64,000 nt of DNA, taken from the NCBI GenBank assembly GCA_003344405.1, contig NOWV01000047.1, positions 372,001-436,000 of the forward strand. Reading direction: 5' to 3'. The notes beneath the pieces are model-generated. The model did not search any database. It was given only the letters and a program-made list of their open reading frames with translations, and was not told the origin of the DNA. Positions within the stretch are counted from its first letter, which is position 1. Each line of letters starts with the position of its first letter. A program made the translations under genes and the position numbers. Below are positions 27,660-38,409 of this stretch, piece after piece. The DNA is from Trichoplax sp. H2. Taxonomy: Eukaryota > Placozoa > Uniplacotomia > Trichoplacea.

Positions 27660-27935
27660 AAGTGCTGTACCGTATTACTGTACTCGTCTCAGTCTCCGTC
27701 GTCTTAGTAACCAGACGGTTCAGTCCACGGTCCCCTATACTGTAGAGTGTACAGTGTACAGTGTACAGTACTGTACAGTCGGTCAGTCAGCACCAAGTTG
27801 ACGTTCATTCATTTCATTTTAATGGCTTCCGTACTTCCATCGATGAGGAACTACGCACTCTCTTTCCGTTCCATTCCAGATTTTACAGTACTCTGTCCCA
27901 ATTTTACAGCTTTATCGTACTGTACACTGTAAACT
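27660..27935. promoter_or_regulatory. Candidate bidirectional promoter with TACTGTAC cluster
   Basis: Between the divergent starts at 27582 (minus) and 28009 (plus) lie many copies of GTGTACAG/TACTGTAC, densest at 27747-27780, with others near 27680 and 27885-27930. This is the same word that clusters upstream of RECQL, SCYL2 and GYS. The divergent arrangement suggests a shared control region; that is inference. Confidence 0.45.
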
Positions 27936-28008
27936 GTGCATGCTCCACATTCTCCAGCTCAAGGGTTCTGTGGACTAGAAAATATTCCACCTCGGAACTT
28001 GGGCAAGT

Positions 28009-30243
28009 ATGGGGCGCAAAAATAAAGGTATTCACAATCATTCTTGGTTATTTTGATAGTGGAGATTGACACAGACTATCAGATTGATATTGGTGATTAA
28101 AGGCCTACAACATGTGCTGTAAAATAACTACAGTTGATTGTACAGTATTGCGTATATTACTTGAAGAAGTTTGGTATGATAGCTAACGATGACAAGCTCA
28201 ACTTGCAAGTATCAGATTGATATTGGTGATTATAGGCCTACAATATGTGCTGTAAAATAACTACAGCTGATTGTACATTATTGCGTATATTACTTGAAGA
28301 AGTTTGGTATGATAGCTAACGATGACAAGCTCAACTTGCAAGTATCAGATTGATATTGGTGATTATAGGCCTACAACATGTGCTGTAAAATAACTACAGC
28401 TGATTGTACAGTATTGCGTATATTACTTGAAGAAGTTTGGTATGATAGCTAACGATGATAGGTTCAACTTACAAGTATCAGATTTATATTGGTGATTAAA
28501 GGCCTACAACATGTGCTGTAAAATAACTACAGCTGATTGTACAGTATTGCGTATATTACTTGAAGAAGTTTGGTATGATAGCTAACGATGGTAGCCTCAA
28601 CTTACAAGCATAGTATATGCGTATGCTTGCCTAATTAATGTCTGGCTTAAGTTTTCGATAAGACCAAACCTTGAGTAGGCATAGTTTACTAGCGATAGTT
28701 GTGAGTGCAGTTATTTCTTCCTTGAATTGCGTCTATAAATTCATTTTCTTTTTAAGGCTCTACTAAAGATAGCGGAGACAAGCTTGCTACTTCTAAACAA
28801 CCTGCTCAGCTTCACCAAAATGATACTGCAACCTTCTCTGATGACAAAAGCGGAATGGTATTGACACATAATTCGTGTATTAGAGAACTTGAAACTTAAC
28901 AAATCTCTAGTTTGCCATGATTTTTGCATATTTTATACCCTTTCTTGCCTCTAACAAAACTACACATCTTTTTATTCCACTTGTTTTGGGTCTGTTACCC
29001 GTATAATATTTGATCTACAGCTAAAACGAAAGCCAACAAAGGGTAAAAAACGGTTCAGCAATAATTATAATAATAATAATGATAGGTAAGTAGTATGTAC
29101 CATTGTTATCTTAAATACCTAAAAGCTGTCAGTCTGCATTTATTCATAGTTGAAACACCAAATTGTACAAGTATAGTATAATGTGATAGAATGTGAACTA
29201 GTTACGTTACAATATTGCGAACTTGTATTCCCGTTGGGGTCACAGTAGAACTATTATAAACTTATAGTAAAAATAAGCTAACTTACCGTACTATATTCTC
29301 AGTAATCCTTATTCCGGACTTGTACGATTCGTATACCTAATCCTACTTCTATTCTGTCTTAGATGCAATTTTCATAATCTGAGCAAATTATTTACCAATC
29401 TGTAATTAATCGACAAAACTCAGCATGTTGCTATTCTGCAGTTCATAGTATATTTTAATATTAATAAATAGGCACAAATCGGTAGATCCTTTAGCGATTG
29501 CGAGAAGGCAATACGTACATGATCAAAATGAGAAAAGGAAGCACAAGGAGGTAATTAATCTGCTCAGCAGGTTATGTCATCATAACTTCGTTCATATTGT
29601 CAGTTTTGGTATTGATTTGTACTGTAGTATATGATGACAAATTAATAGGATTTGATGTCATCATGGCTTCGTTCGCATCAGTTTTTGCATTGATTTGTGT
29701 TTAATGTATGAAAACAAATGACACTTTATCATAGTATTAATGTATTTAACCCAATCTTATCATATAATTACCAACAGTATAGATAGCTTACTATTAATTT
29801 GCGTCAATATTGTTGAACAAGACGTACTATGAAGGTTAAGTATGTTAGTTTTACCTTTGTCAACCGATCGATTGGCGTGCGCATAGAACAGTTTCACATG
29901 ATTGTACATTATACCTTGATATCGCATGTATTCACACACTTACAGCTTTCTACTGATCTGCAATAAAACTTACGTATGTGTATGAAGGCGTTGCCTTGTG
30001 AGTTTATAGCTATTGTAATGGGATTAATGCTGTAGCTACTATCCAAAAACCTAACGTTCAATGATTGATCTAATACAGGAACTAAATAGACAACGCCAAC
30101 TGAAGGAAGCTGAGATTAAGAAAAAACAAAAAGAAAGACGTAGAACCAGTAGGTTATTAAGAATGAAGACAAAATCTGGTCAGCCAGTGATGGCTCATAA
30201 GATTAATTATTTATTAAATAAACTACAAAAAACTGCCACATAG
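28009..30243 (+). CDS. FYV7: FYV7/CCDC59 (TAP26)-type rRNA-processing protein, 5 exons
   Basis: A small basic nucleolar protein of the rRNA-processing FYV7 family (yeast Fyv7, 151 aa; vertebrate CCDC59/TAP26), which acts in small-subunit rRNA maturation. Exons are 28009-28027 (only 19 nt, coding MGRKNK plus one base), 28757-28857, 29021-29085, 29472-29550 and 30079-30243. They give 142 residues with phases 1, 0, 2, 0 all matching. The identification rests on the C-terminus: a Lys/Arg/Glu-rich helix (about 62-115), then MKTKSGQPVM and the INYLLNKLQ helix, which fit the family's '[RK]TKxGQPxM...LLxKI' end. Exon 3 has an Asn run coded by AAT repeats. Intron 1 holds a 4 x 133-bp tandem array. The first two exons rest on phase and splice consensus only; exons 4-5 are firm. 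Confidence 0.75.
28077..28608 (+). repeat. Tandem array, four copies of 133 bp
   Basis: Four head-to-tail units start with TATCAGATT at 28077, 28210, 28343 and 28476, each exactly 133 bp apart. They are nearly identical, differing at scattered bases, so the array is young. Each unit contains GGCCTACAA.ATGTGCTGTAAAATAACTACAG with its inner words in the same order, then a GTACAGTATTGCG word related to the promoter motif (GTACATTATTGCG in unit 2). The array lies inside intron 1 of the FYV7-like gene. No ORF runs through it. Confidence 0.95.
29574..29735 (+). repeat. Two-copy 81-bp tandem duplication
   Basis: ATGTCATCAT..CTTCGTTC at 29574 recurs at 29655, followed in both copies by TCAGTTTT and ATTGATTTGT. 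It lies in intron 4 of the FYV7-like gene. The copies have diverged moderately. Confidence 0.75.
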
Positions 30244-30324
30244 ATCAGATTTTCGAAATTTTGATTTCACTATAAAATAAGAATGTATCAATGGCGCTAT
30301 TTGGAAAACTTTCCGATAAGCTGT

Positions 30325-30330
30325 AATAAA
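30325..30330 (+). terminator. Polyadenylation signal of the FYV7-like gene
   Basis: AATAAA lies about 80 bp after the stop codon at 30243, the usual place for a cleavage/polyadenylation signal. Confidence 0.5.
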
Positions 30331-31087
30331 ACGATATATATTTTAATTAATATCTGTCTTGATTTGTAAGCAGCGACAATTCTGTCTCTCATACGACCTA
30401 TCACATGCTAATGCTATGAAATCTAGATAATAAATTGAAGTTATCAATTGATTGTAGAATCATCACGCAAAGAAGATCTTTATTCAAATCACTACCTCTT
30501 ATTATGAAGGGATACTGAAGATAATCATTAAAATATCAATTCATCTTGTGCTGTACGATGAAATCACGACAACGCCCTATAATTCGATATCTTTTATACC
30601 TATGTGGCAATACCCAAACGAAAAATTGTAATAAATATTGCACATACTGTATACGAATATCCAGGAATTTCTGATTAGTAATAATTTTACGGATTCGCAT
30701 AGTAACGCAAAATACTGCTCGGTGAAATACCTTCAGATTAGTTTATAAGCAAAACGAAGCGGTTGCGCTCACTTACGAAGTGATTATAATTATCAGTTGG
30801 CATGTATTCAATGCGATACATCAATGACACACATAATAAATGTAATTAAAAATCGTTAAAGAGTTCAAGAAATAAAAGCAATAACAGAAAGAAGTTATTT
30901 ATCAAGATCATCTCGCTCATTTCATGACTATTCGGTCAAAGGCTTTCGATGATGCTTCAAGCATCTCCATGTAATTAAGTAAACCATTTCTTATAATGCG
31001 ACTTTAAGAACAAGAAGGCATTATTGTTCTAGCAAATTAATCTAAATTATATTACAATCTAAACGGTGTCCAAGAACCGTAATTAAT

Positions 31088-31093
31088 TTTATT
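31088..31093 (-). terminator. Polyadenylation signal of glycogen synthase
   Basis: TTTATT on plus reads AATAAA on the coding strand, about 80 bp after the glycogen synthase stop codon. Confidence 0.5.
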
Positions 31094-31171
31094 TTAAAGT
31101 CGGTAAACTCGTACTTGTCCCTTGGAATGCTAGTCCCATCTTCGAAAGCGGTGTGTAACGATAGATTTTAA

Positions 31172-34100
31172 TTATTTATTGGTAGCAGCTGGGTCGCCTT
31201 TCAGTTCTTCATTAGCCTAATTTTTTTTGTTAATAGCTGTAAGTGCTTGCAAATACTACAGCAGATACCATCCTAAAGAAAATACTAACCCCAGTATCTT
31301 CATCGCTAAGTAATAGAAATGCCTCCGGATGCTTCTTTCTGAGAGCTTGATAGCGAGCTTTCTTGTAGTACTATAAGATAAATTGAAGACAAGTTGTTTC
31401 ATTTCCGTCAGAGTAAATTTATACCAACACAATTAACTTACAATTCCGAGACTTTTCCAATCAAGCATATCACTTAAACGTTCAGTACGATTTCTTTGGA
31501 TTATGCGTTGTCTCCTCGACATTTTACAGAAATCGAATAGTATCTATAAAAATATTTTAGTTTTACATAACATCAGTTTTTAAGAATGAATATCTAACAT
31601 TGTTGATTGTTAAAGTTCTAAACTTACATCAGCCAGTTCCTGAATAGACTCATCGACGCCTTTATACCGACGATCCACAATATAAATCCCGTAAGAGGAA
31701 GGATCTCTTAAATGTTCTCCCATAAAGCTACCAAAACCTGACAAGTTCGTGGTTACTGAAGGAATGCCCATCACGGTACATTCAGCTAAATAAAATATAC
31801 GTAAACGGAAGAATTAAGATACTAATAAGTACCGTAACAAAATATTAGCAAATTCTATTTCACATTTATACTACACATATTTGTAGTCATTTTCGTAGTA
31901 ACATGTGTATACATTAAATTGTGAACTATTAGTGATTGAATAGAAAAAACACGATAAATGATCCTACACTATCAGCATAAATTAAACCTGGTGTATAACC
32001 CCACGGCTCATAGTAGGAAGGGAAAACACCAAGATGGCAGCCTCGTATAAATTCTTCGTAGTCAATGGAAAATAATGCATTTGTTGGTGACAGGAATTCA
32101 GGATGGAAAATAACCTGATAAAGATTTAGAAATAATGAAGTGGTTCTAAGCTTATTAGATAGCAAATAAATAAAAAATATTAATTACATACCTTTACTCT
32201 ATCATTGTGATCGTTGAATAATCTAACTCTTCTAATATGGTTTAATACCAAGTCACCATCACTATCGACTACATTGTGCGTTACAACAGGTGGTAGTTGT
32301 GGCCTCTGTTTTATGAAATTGATAAAATAAACTTCTTTATTAACTTCGATTTTATAGCAATTTCTAGACTACATCATTAATGCTTCTTACTTGCGCAGCA
32401 TAAATACATCGCTTTAATTGTAAAAAGTCGTCTTTATCAAGTAAATCTTTCCCATCTATAATTTCGCCCCTAAATTTTAAAGTCTTAGTTAGAATAGCTT
32501 CACCTTTTTTATCTTGAGTATAATCTAAAACGAAAACTTACATTAAAGCTTTCTCAAACAATTTTGCTCCCATCTTGCCTTGTATATGATTAACAATTTC
32601 TCTATAAGCAAATTTAAAGTTAAGAAATATCATAAATAGTTAATTGAAAAAGTAATAAAAATCATAGTCACTTGTTGCAGTGTAACTGTCAAACAATAGA
32701 TGATCGTTACCTTAACTGCTTGGTAGAAGCCTGACTTTTAAGGGAATCAACGTTGAAATTATTCGTTTTAGTAGGCATGATGATGAATGCAACAACAGTG
32801 TAATCACTTCCAGATGACTATTAATATTAAAATAACATTCATTTTATTGATGAGATCAAATTAAAGCTATCAACAATATTTAAAAAAAAATAATGCAATA
32901 TCAATGATTAAAAAAGATATCCTACCTGCAACATGTAATTTAATCGAGCAAGCGATTCAATGAACATGTCAGCACCTTTATTGAAATATTCGTATCTAGG
33001 ATAAGAAATAAAAATATTTATTATAGATAGTGATTTACAATACGTAGAGAAAACTAGGCTAAAGTGAAAATCATACCTTCCAGCAATAAAGAAATACAGA
33101 GTCTTGTCTAATTTAAAATTGAAATGCCTAACCGAAACATCAGTTTAGATATATGTTTAAGAATGACCTCACAATTTGGAATATAAGGCATAAACTCAGA
33201 ATATAGAAATCGTTAGCTACCCGTGAAAGTGACCACGAATAAATTCATGAATCTTATCTTTAGATTTTGCATGAAGGTTTTGGAATTCGTGTAGCGCACT
33301 AAAGAGTAAAAGCATAGCGAAAATTATCACGAAAGTGTACATTGCTTCAACACCTACACTCTACATAATATAAAATTATGAACCTGAATTGCACAACATT
33401 AAGTCCATTTGGAGTGACGACATCTAGCAAAATTTGATATATGTAAGCACGATCAATCTTTTGGTAATTATTATAAGTAACTCTACTAATTCAGTGATAG
33501 CTTAGAAACTAATAACAGTAATTATTCAACCTGGTTTCTTTTTCAGTAAATGTTCCGCTTCTACAGCCGTAATCTGTGATACGGTGGTGAAAATGTCAGC
33601 TAATGATACTCCAGCACGTTCTAAGCAGTAACGATGATAAATACCACGATCGCCAGCTTCCTGCATTTTACGTAATTGATTAATCATAATTATTAAATTA
33701 ATCATTTATGCAATGCAAACAGTATTTATATTAAAAAGAATAAATATGTCTATATTTCAAGGATTACACCTCGACACCACAATAGGGAGTAATTTTAACG
33801 ATAATATGAATTCATAATGAGAAATACATTACCTTATCAACGTCAAACTAGGAAGGTGTGTCAAGGGGTCCCCAAAATTTTAAGACGTAGGCCAGTATAA
33901 TGGTTAGTATTCATTGTGGTGGTAATCAATAACAACGTAAAATAATTATCAGTATTACAGATTAGAAGTAATAGCGTACCCAGAGTTTTGTTAAACGCTA
34001 TCTTTGATTAACTTGATGCAGTTATTAAACAAGATTCATTCAGATGTAGGCAGTATTTTGTAGGACACTTACATGAGGTAGATTATTATAGAAATCAACC

Positions 34101-35952
34101 TGGCCGGCGCACAAGTAACGCCCAAGTAAAGTTGCATGAGTAGTAAACAATGTGGCTACATCCAGAGATTTCATTTTGGTCATTATCAAACCAACTGCCG
34201 ACAACCATTCATGAAAATGTGCAATAACCAAAGCGTCCTCAGCTACGCGCTGACGAAACTAAAGAATCCATTCAAAGCAATGAGATTATATGCATATTTC
34301 CAATGTAAATCATTTACAAGTCACATCTGATCTGTCATCAGTTCATCTTAAAGTAATAGGCGTTATTTACTTGTCACAGCTTTCTGCGAGGAAACAACTA
34401 CGAGTGTAATTTTTGAATGCACAATAACTTACCTCACTAAGAAACCAGGTTACTATAAAACCAAATAGTATTGCATTATCAGTTTCTGAGTCAACAACGT
34501 TGGTACTGATATGTGTTTTATCCCATAATTCCTTCTTCCAGGCTTCTAAGGCATGGCGATGAGAATTGATATCAAATAGGATTACCTGAGGATAACCATC
34601 TATAAGCCATCTGCCAACGATCACCTAAATTGCAACCAATAATTTATTTATTTGACTGCAAGAAAAACTCAGTCTTGTAATTCAAGAGATTTAAAATTGA
34701 AATTGTATGCATATACTGTTTATGCGAACGTACGAAGTACCTTAACACCTTTTTCACGCATAGAAGCAACCACATCAGCGATTACTTTATTTTCTGGCTG
34801 AATAACTTCTACCTCAGTTCGTACACTCTGTTCATTATAAGGGCCAAGCAAGTAGTAGTGATCGCCCAGTTCTTCCACTGTCACACCGGCTTTAGTCTTA
34901 ATTACCGTATAAATGCCACCAACTGCAAGGCAGTAGAAGATATTGTAGTTAGTTATAGTACCCATCAGCAGATTTTAATCATATCATTTATTGTTTAGCT
35001 GCAAACAAATACAGTATACTACCGATTAAAGTAGCTGTAAATAACTTTGTAGGTTTTATTGCAGTTTCGTAATAACATCTTATTCTGTATTCAAAATCAT
35101 TTTTATCATGAAAATGATACTATTTCTCTTTCACTGTAGGCATAACCTTTGGATAAGCTTGCATTATAATCATCATTATAATCAATCAACCGATCATTAT
35201 TGCCATTTTTAATCCTGACTAAGTAAGGAACGTTTTATTTCAGAATAGAACATTTCAAGTATTGTAGAAGTTATCGTTTGCGGTCAATGATTGCGAATAG
35301 CCGTGGTTATAACAAGCTGATCGATTTATTCTAGTACAAGTCTGTAGCACGCTATCCTGGCTACTAAGATACGAATATGACCAATAAGGCTTATCAAGAG
35401 ACATGCACGTACAGAGCATGAATGCCATCGTGGTTTATTGGCAAGTCGAAATTTATCTGGACTAAAATAGTGCAAGGTAAACTCTTTTAGGTTACGAATG
35501 AACGCCAAGACGACTATCCTATTGCACTATTTGTTAAGTTCATGTACAGAAGCATTGGATAAGCTTTTGATCAAGTCTTGCTATCATGATTGTTGGGTAG
35601 CAAGTGACTGAAGTGAATTGAGTGGAGGTGCAGGTTCCGACTTAGCATCGGTCTGATAACGGCGATGCCATTCTGTTGAATTGTGATCTTGTATCATCTG
35701 TCTTATTGTAAGACGATTTTACTACAGCAATAAAATGTTGTAGTGCAAATATCGTATACGGATGCAATTCATTGACTGGGTGCTAATCTCCTTTTACGTG
35801 TATCAAACTACATTACCTTTATTAACAACTTCCCAAGCGGTTTCAAAAACATACGGACGTAGACCAGAAACGTCGCCTCCAGTTAACTGTAGTTTCATTC
35901 CTCCAATATTGGCAGAATTAGCACGGATTAGCTCGCTTTGCTTATTCTCCAT
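31172..35952 (-). CDS. GYS: Glycogen [starch] synthase (GT3 family), 19 exons
   Basis: UDP-glucose-dependent glycogen synthase of the animal/fungal GT3 type, which extends glycogen in the cytoplasm. Exons (minus order): 35952-35817, 34922-34741, 34624-34433, 34258-34073, 33847-33833, 33660-33531, 33423-33384, 33298-33221, 33127-33077, 32995-32926, 32817-32711, 32601-32542, 32469-32391, 32305-32192, 32114-31988, 31785-31628, 31543-31442, 31370-31290, 31216-31172. They give 650 residues in frame. Landmarks: KVGGIYTV (45-52, UDP-glucose side), [20 protein letters not shown], the E-x7-E catalytic pair (Glu516 and Glu524 in [11 protein letters not shown]), and the Arg cluster that binds glucose-6-phosphate (Arg585, 586, 588, 592, 594, 597). 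Exon 5 is a 15-nt microexon coding FDVDK. The C-terminus stops about 45 residues after the Arg cluster and lacks the Ser-rich phosphorylation tail of vertebrate enzymes. An RANS site near the N-terminus resembles phosphorylation site 2. Confidence 0.97.
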
Positions 35953-36159
35953 CTTGAATGAATTATTACTGTATTAATGATGAAAAATCGTCAATGATCT
36001 GCAATTCCTCCTCCTGCTTCGCCCTCTCAGCCGGAATGACGATGAACTTGTGTCTACGTGACGTAGCTGACACTTGGGGTGAGATTGACTGCATGGTCAA
36101 CGACTCACGGGCTCGCCTTCAATTGTCGCTATTGTCATACACAGTATGATACATTGGAG

Positions 36160-36590
36160 TTGAAGTATAGTACTGTAGACAGTATTTCTGATTGTCCTAC
36201 TGTACACAGTGCAACAGCAGAGGGTTTATTTTTTTTTTTTTTACCTTTAAACTTTCAACTACAGTAATACTGTACAGTACAGTACATCAACATGGTTTTA
36301 ATCCATTCAATACAAGTTACTAAAGTAGTTAGGACATGACAGAAAAACTTTTACCAAGATGATTGACTGCTAAAGAATGGTCTGAACCCACGCGTCTCCA
36401 GTACAGTACGTACAGTACAGTACAGTACAGTACTTACTCTTCACAGTACATAGTACGGTCGAGCCATTGTACCTTACAGTACAGCCAATCACGCACTCTT
36501 GCACGTTCAGTTCACGCCGTACTAGTGGGACCTTCGGTAGAGAGCAATTGACGGGTTCAACCGTAGGAGTACAGTACAGTAGAAAGGTTT
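36160..36590. promoter_or_regulatory. TACAGTAC cluster upstream of glycogen synthase
   Basis: Dense runs of overlapping TACAGTAC occur at about 36260-36290 and 36400-36434 (at least five consecutive AGTAC steps), and again near 36570. They lie 210-640 bp upstream of the GYS start codon. A short poly-T tract sits at 36227-36243. The strand and function of the motif are unknown; the shared position upstream of several genes suggests a promoter element. Confidence 0.45.
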
Positions 36591-37930
36591 GATAGTGTTC
36601 CCTATGGATCAGCAGCGTTGGCGATGCAAAACTGTTTGTGCCCTCGACACTCCTTTTCAGCTATCAAAAGAGCTTCCAATTTATTATTAATTTTAATATT
36701 CGCTCTTAACCCATCAATAAAAGTCATAAACAAACCTTGACAAATGGGATTCGGATAAGTTTTTGCCAAGTCTTCCCCTTGACAGTAATTCCTCAGGTAG
36801 AGAGGGATTGACGGCTTCAACTGTACGCGTACAGTAGAACAGTGCTCCCCATGGATCCGCGTTCGCGGTGCAAATCAGATTGTGCCCTCGACACACCTTT
36901 TCAGCTATCAAAAGAGCTTCCAATTTTCCGCTGCTCGTATTCGCTCTCAACCGATCAATAAAAATCATAAACAAGCTTTGACAAATAGGATTCGGATAAG
37001 TTTTTGTCAAGTCTTCCCCTTGACAGTAATTCCTCAGGTAGAGAGGGATTGACGGCTTCAACTGTACGAGTACAGTAGAACAGTGCTCCCCATGGATCCG
37101 CGTTCGCGGTGCAAATCAGATTGTGCCCTCGACACACCTTTTCAGCTATCAAAAGAGCTTCCAATTTTCCGCTGCTCGTATTCGCTCTCAACCGATCAAT
37201 AAAAATCATAAACAAACCTTGACAAATGGGATTCGGACAAGTTTTTGTCAAGTCTTCCCCTTGACAGTAGTAACTCCTTAGGTAGAGAAGGATTGACAGG
37301 TTCAACTGTACGAGTACAAGGTTGGATAGTGTTCCCTAGTGCTCCCCATGCATCCTCGTTCGCGGTGCAAATCAGATTGTGCCCTCGACACACCTTTTCA
37401 GCTATCAAAAGGTCTTCCAATTTTCCGCTGCTCGTATTGGCTCTCAAACGATCAATAAAAATTAGAAACGAGCCTTGACAAATGGGATTCGGACAAGTTT
37501 TTGTCAAGTCTTCCCCTTGACAGTAACTCCTTAGGTAGAGAGGGATGGACGGCTTCAACCGTACGAGAATACAGTACTGTAGTATAAGGTTGGATAGTGT
37601 TCCCTAGTATTCCACATAGATCCGCGTTCGCGGTGCAAAACAGATTGTGCCCTCGACACACCTTTTCAGCTATCAAAAGAGCTTCCAATTTTCCGCTGTA
37701 CTTATTTGCTCTCAAACGATCAATAAAAATTATAAACAAACCTGGACAAATGGAATCTATTGGATTCGGACAAGTTTATGTCAAGTCTTCCCCTTAACAG
37801 TAACTCATTCCTAATTACGGTGGAATGTGAAGCCACAATACAGTAGATGCAAATTTGGGTTTGCTCGCGCTCTGAAATCTGCTTGAGATCGATCTCATTA
37901 AGCTGGTTGGTTTTCCGCAGTTTGCGCATT
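36590..37930 (-). repeat. Tandem array of 241-268-bp units, five to six copies
   Basis: The anchor CTATCAAAAG recurs at 36661, 36905, 37146, 37402 and 37670, giving spacings of 244, 241, 256 and 268 bp. A partial unit follows to about 37930. Units share blocks such as CCTCGACACACCTTTTCAG, CGATCAATAAAAAT and TCTTCCCCTTGACAGTAA and are richer in G+C than their flanks. Short TACTGTAC-type words mark the junctions. On the minus strand each unit opens a frame of roughly 70-120 codons with shared features (a KLEALLIAEK segment, CRGH). Because every spacing is 1 more than a multiple of three, the frame shifts at each unit and no single long ORF results. It could be a satellite, or duplicated exons of a lost gene. 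Confidence 0.85.
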
Positions 37931-38007
37931 TAAAAATTATCAATAAAAATGGCAAACTTGCCGTGATCACCGCATATAAATTCCTCCTACTCTAACAGTA
38001 AATAATA

Positions 38008-38409
38008 CTAGCAATGCATACTGCTTAAAACTACACTTGCAACAGTACTGCTAATATCATTGTAAAAGCAGAATGTACTGGCACTATCAGATATCAAATG
38101 GCTTTTTATCAATAAGTTTTGCAGTTGTCGACTGACAATAATGCTTCTCGCAATGGTAGCATTTTGCAGTATCCTAATCCAACAGGTTTTCAGCAAGATG
38201 GTTTTAGTCCTATTAATAGTATCTGCAGTGCTGTCAGTCATGTTAATCACTGCGATAGCATCTGGCTTACTTATACAGAACTCATCAATGCTATCAAGTC
38301 TAAAGCACCGCCGAGTGGGCTTGGGGGGAATTTGCTCAGTAATTTCGAGAATTGACGAGCTAGTGCAGTACATGCAGTCCTGCCGCAAAGACCATAAATT
38401 GACAACCAT
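38008..38409 (-). CDS. Uncertain 133-codon ORF in a block open in several frames
   Basis: A minus-strand frame of 133 codons overlaps two plus-strand frames of 78 and 90 codons (38119-38355 and 38141-38413). The block is less AT-rich than its surroundings, so the lack of stops may simply reflect composition. The 78-codon plus frame follows a good acceptor (TTTTGCAG at 38119-38126 region) and has a polar, Ser/Asn-rich, exon-like composition. The minus frame shows no recognised motif. I cannot decide which frame, if any, is used. Confidence 0.22.
   Translation of the reverse strand: MVVNLWSLRQDCMYCTSSSILEITEQIPPKPTRRCFRLDSIDEFCISKPDAIAVINMTDSTADTINRTKTILLKTCWIRILQNATIARSIIVSRQLQNLLIKSHLISDSASTFCFYNDISSTVASVVLSSMHC

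Noticed and set aside
27747-28069. Two overlapping plus-strand ORFs of 61 and 102 codons
   Set aside because: They cross the TACTGTAC cluster and overlap, in a different frame, the 19-nt first exon of the FYV7-like model, which fits family and phase better.
28741-28929. 62-codon minus-strand ORF
   Set aside because: It is the antisense shadow of exon 2 of the FYV7-like gene.
36079-36551. Plus-strand ORFs of about 62 codons upstream of glycogen synthase
   Set aside because: They translate the TACAGTAC repeats (repeating Y-S-T-V-Q) and show no gene structure.
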